DNA of 21,645 bases from Kipferlia bialata (taxonomy: Eukaryota > Fornicata): assembly GCA_003568945.1 (NCBI GenBank), contig BDIP01000319.1:1-21645 (forward strand). Direction: 5' to 3'. Below the pieces are notes generated by a model. It did no database searches. It was not told where the DNA came from and was given only the letters and a program-made list of their open reading frames with translations. Within the stretch, counting starts at the first letter, position 1, and each line of letters opens with the position of its first letter. Position numbers and translations under genes: made by a program. This document shows positions 19,721 to 21,645 of the stretch, piece after piece.

Positions 19721-20047
19721 AGTCCATTATGACACCTGTCTCTACGAGTGGCCTTAATACTGGAGATAGTGCCTTAGAATGTATCAATTATGTAAATTGT
19801 CGCTTTTAAGTGTCTGAAGTCGGCCTCCATGGCTGCACGATTTGATCATATATTATATGATCATATAACGCCGTATCCCACACTGTAAGCAAGCTGGCAT
19901 ATGTCCCAGAATCTTATATGCTAAAAACGGGTTCTATCAAATTAGTTCTTAATTGCAGTTTTAATCGGCGTGTCAGACACGAGTCAAACCACCTGGACCG
20001 AACAACAGTCTCCACTCTCTGTCTCATTTACACTTCCTGACTGCGGT
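19660..20047. other. intergenic region between the two kinases
   Basis: About 390 bp, less repetitive than the introns. It contains the 11-nt repeat, a perfect short palindrome at 19843-19863, and then AT-rich sequence before the second kinase. It should carry the 3' UTR of the first gene and the promoter of the second. No known promoter motif is evident. Confidence 0.6.
19843..19863. promoter_or_regulatory. palindrome TGATCATATA-T-TATATGATCA
   Basis: Perfect 10-bp arms with a single central T, about 185 bp before the proposed start of the second kinase. It could be a dimeric factor binding site or a chance AT-rich palindrome. Function is not shown by the sequence. Confidence 0.5.
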
Positions 20048-21141
20048 ATGCCAGAGAGCATGGCCCCCGGGCCTCAGTGCACCGAAGAGGACACTCAGAC
20101 ACAGGACTGTGGGAATGATCTGACTCTGAGCCAGATCCCAATTGAAGAGACAAAGCGGGAGTCACTCACCGGCTTGTACAATGTGATTGCGCAGCTGGGG
20201 TCTGGTTCCTATGGGAAGGTGTATAAGGTACGCTGTCTGTTTGTGTCAGTAAGTGCTGACTCAACCTCTGCACTATGTGTCTCTATACTAGAGTGTTATG
20301 TGGCCTAGGGGTGATACTCTCGCAGTCACGTTCATGCACTGATTGTCAGGTCCAGGAGACGACTGGGGATCACAATCTGTTCGCAGCCAAGCTGATTGAC
20401 TATGAATTGGAGAAGGTAAGAGTAACCTGGCCTCTGATGCATTTCCATTCATTGTCCTTATCCTTGAGAGTCTCATTGACACCTGTCTCACCTCTGGACA
20501 GGCTCAAGCTCGACAAGTACCTGCGCCGTGAGGTATCTGCTATGAAGCGGACCGACTCACCACACGTTGTGAGGTAGGACAATTCTGACTATAGTGCTTC
20601 ACCCATGCTCTCTCCCTTCTCCATTCCCATGTACACACTTGCCTATCATTTCAGGTATTATATTAACCTGTAATCACAGTTCACTGCCGTAGTTCTAGAC
20701 AAGTACACTTCTAATCTCCCCCCCCTCCTGCTCCCATCGCCTTACCCCTCAGGTACCACGACCACTTCTTCAACACAGATACAGTACAAGTACACAAGTA
20801 CAAGAACACTTATAGCGTTGCCCCCCCCCACCCTACGTCTCGCCTTACCCCTCAGGTACCACGACCACTTCTTCAACACAGATGACAGGTGGAATGGCTT
20901 CATGGTCATTGTCATGGAGCTGGTGGAAGGTATCTCTCTCTCTCTCTCTCTCTCCCCCCCCCCACCTCTCTCTCTCATGGAGCTGGAGGATGGTGGGTAG
21001 ATTCTACACTCTTAATATCTGTCTCTCTGATGACTTACCTCTCTCTCTCGCTCCCTCCCCCATTCCTCACCCTCAAACTATCCATCTTTCCTCTTGGTTC
21101 CTATCCGTCTCATCGTCAGGGTTCAACACCTCTCCCTCTCT

Positions 21142-21180
<39 letters not shown>

Positions 21181-21593
21181 ATTCCTCACCCCTTTACCAT
21201 CCATCTCTCTTTCTTGTTAATATCAGGGGACAACCTCGAACGGTTATCCACAGCCTCTGACATATTCCGCAGGGCTGAGCGGGAGTGCGCCGCTCTCGGT
21301 AGCAATGAGGGTGTTCGTGCGCTTGCTGAAAGCAAGTACCCACACCTGCTGCCGGGGAATGTGTTTCCCAACCTTCTAGCTCTCATGGAACAGGTCAGTA
21401 CCACATTCTCTTTCTGTTCAAGTCTTTGAATAATACAGCTTTCTGTATTCTCTCACCCTCTCTCCTTCATTATGAATTGTAGCCCACTTCCAGTCCCTAC
21501 CATTCTGTGAGTATTTAATTAATCTTATATGATAGGTACTTGAGGGCCTGGCCGCCGTCCACCGACTTGGCATTGTCCACAGGGACATCAAGG

Positions 21594-21645
<52 letters not shown>
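20048..21645 (+). CDS. second protein kinase, 3' end beyond the window
   Basis: Exons: 20048-20227, 20350-20573, 20856-20929, 21227-21393, 21536-21592, then an intron to the window end. They read 234 codons in one frame. It has the glycine loop QLGSGSYGKVYK (residues 49-60), the ATP lysine in LFAAKLI (about 74), the alpha-C Glu in YLRREV (about 121), MVIVMELVEG and IVHRDIK (Asp about 232). ATG 20048 is the first in-frame ATG after a TAG at 19943; ATG 20060 is an alternative. Donor- and acceptor-like sites at 20416 and 20501 exist, but splicing there would shift the frame. I therefore keep 20350-20573 as one exon, which adds about 29 residues before alpha-C. Exon boundaries match the first kinase (RYHDHF.., the KYPHLL..MEQ exon and the 57-nt HRDIK exon), so the two are tandem duplicates. 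Confidence 0.75.
20738..20881 (+). repeat. exon-edge echo of the kinase exon 20856-20929
   Basis: CTTACCCCTCAGGTACCACG and the next 20 nt (to ACACAGAT) occur at about 20741 and 20844, identical over some 40 nt. This is the same exon position that is echoed in the first kinase at 15549. Offset is 103 nt. Confidence 0.9.
20912..20998 (+). repeat. exon-edge echo of the end of exon 20856-20929
   Basis: CATGGAGCTGG(T/A)GGA(A/T)GGT is present at about 20914 and 20979, separated by a CT run. The copy keeps GGTGGGTAG as a possible donor. Offset is about 65 nt. Confidence 0.7.
21145..21178 (+). repeat. (TC)n tract
   Basis: Pure CT dinucleotide run in the intron between kinase exons ending 20929 and starting 21227. 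Confidence 0.85.
21594..21645 (+). repeat. (TA)n then (GA)n at the window end
   Basis: Directly after the donor of the HRDIK exon, an alternating TA run switches to GA and continues to the last base. The next kinase exon, expected to start with P-x-N, is outside the window. Confidence 0.85.

Noticed and set aside
19970-20047. Upstream extension of the second kinase starting at GTG 19970
   Set aside because: No ATG in that stretch and an in-frame TAG at 19943. A nuclear gene is expected to start at ATG, so 20048 was chosen.
1-21645. Mobile elements, virus-like remnants, tRNA and rRNA genes
   Set aside because: No transposase, reverse transcriptase, integrase, capsid or terminal-repeat signature was seen in the translated frames, and no cloverleaf or rRNA-like stretch was recognised by eye.

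Overview
The window looks like nuclear DNA of an intron-rich protist. Exons are mostly 40-130 nt and introns roughly 60-130 nt. Introns are packed with (AT)n, (CT)n and (AG)n simple sequence, and the 3' splice signals are C-rich and branch-point-like (CTCACCCCAG and CTAAC..CAG). I saw no operon layout, no ribosome binding sites, no rRNA or tRNA, and no reverse transcriptase or transposase motifs. A free-living metamonad of the fornicate type (Kipferlia-like) is my guess from style. It is an inference, not a proven identification.

Layout. 1-391: C-rich edge and spacer, with at most one terminal exon of a + gene. 392-1362 (-): the C-terminal two exons of an unrecognised Pro/Ser/Asp-rich protein. 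1409-1454: a 46-nt G run. 1502-2243 (-): a small TM2-domain membrane protein with a possible 6-nt first exon. 2405-14924 (-): one very large gene. I could chain 48 exons (47 introns) with matching phases and no internal stop, giving about 1,816 codons. It carries a patatin/cPLA2-like core (VSGGG serine, SGAA motif, TDGGH aspartate) interleaved with many membrane segments, followed by a long Ser/Glu-rich tail. 15199-15266: a G run and a C run back to back. 15325-19659 (+): a protein kinase lacking its N-lobe start but with an 18-exon reading of 836 codons and a long novel C-terminal part. 19660-20047: intergenic, with a hairpin/11-nt repeat and a palindrome. 20048-21645 (+): a second, paralogous kinase with matching exon boundaries, running off the window after HRDIK.

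Two things stand out. First, more than 25 exon edges (the last or first 20-45 nt of an exon plus its splice site) have diverged copies in the neighbouring intron, usually about 100 nt away. Almost all copies keep the GT or AG. I call these exon-edge echoes. They may be real (duplicated splice sites, alternative splicing, intron growth) or may come from assembly of diverged haplotypes through microsatellites. Second, the patatin-like gene and the first kinase are divergent and both lose their 5' ends at the same G-run/C-run tract. This suggests a collapsed or chimeric join rather than a true promoter region.

The genes do not form an obvious pathway. The kinases are a tandem duplicate pair, and the lipase-like and TM2 proteins are both predicted membrane proteins on the opposite strand.
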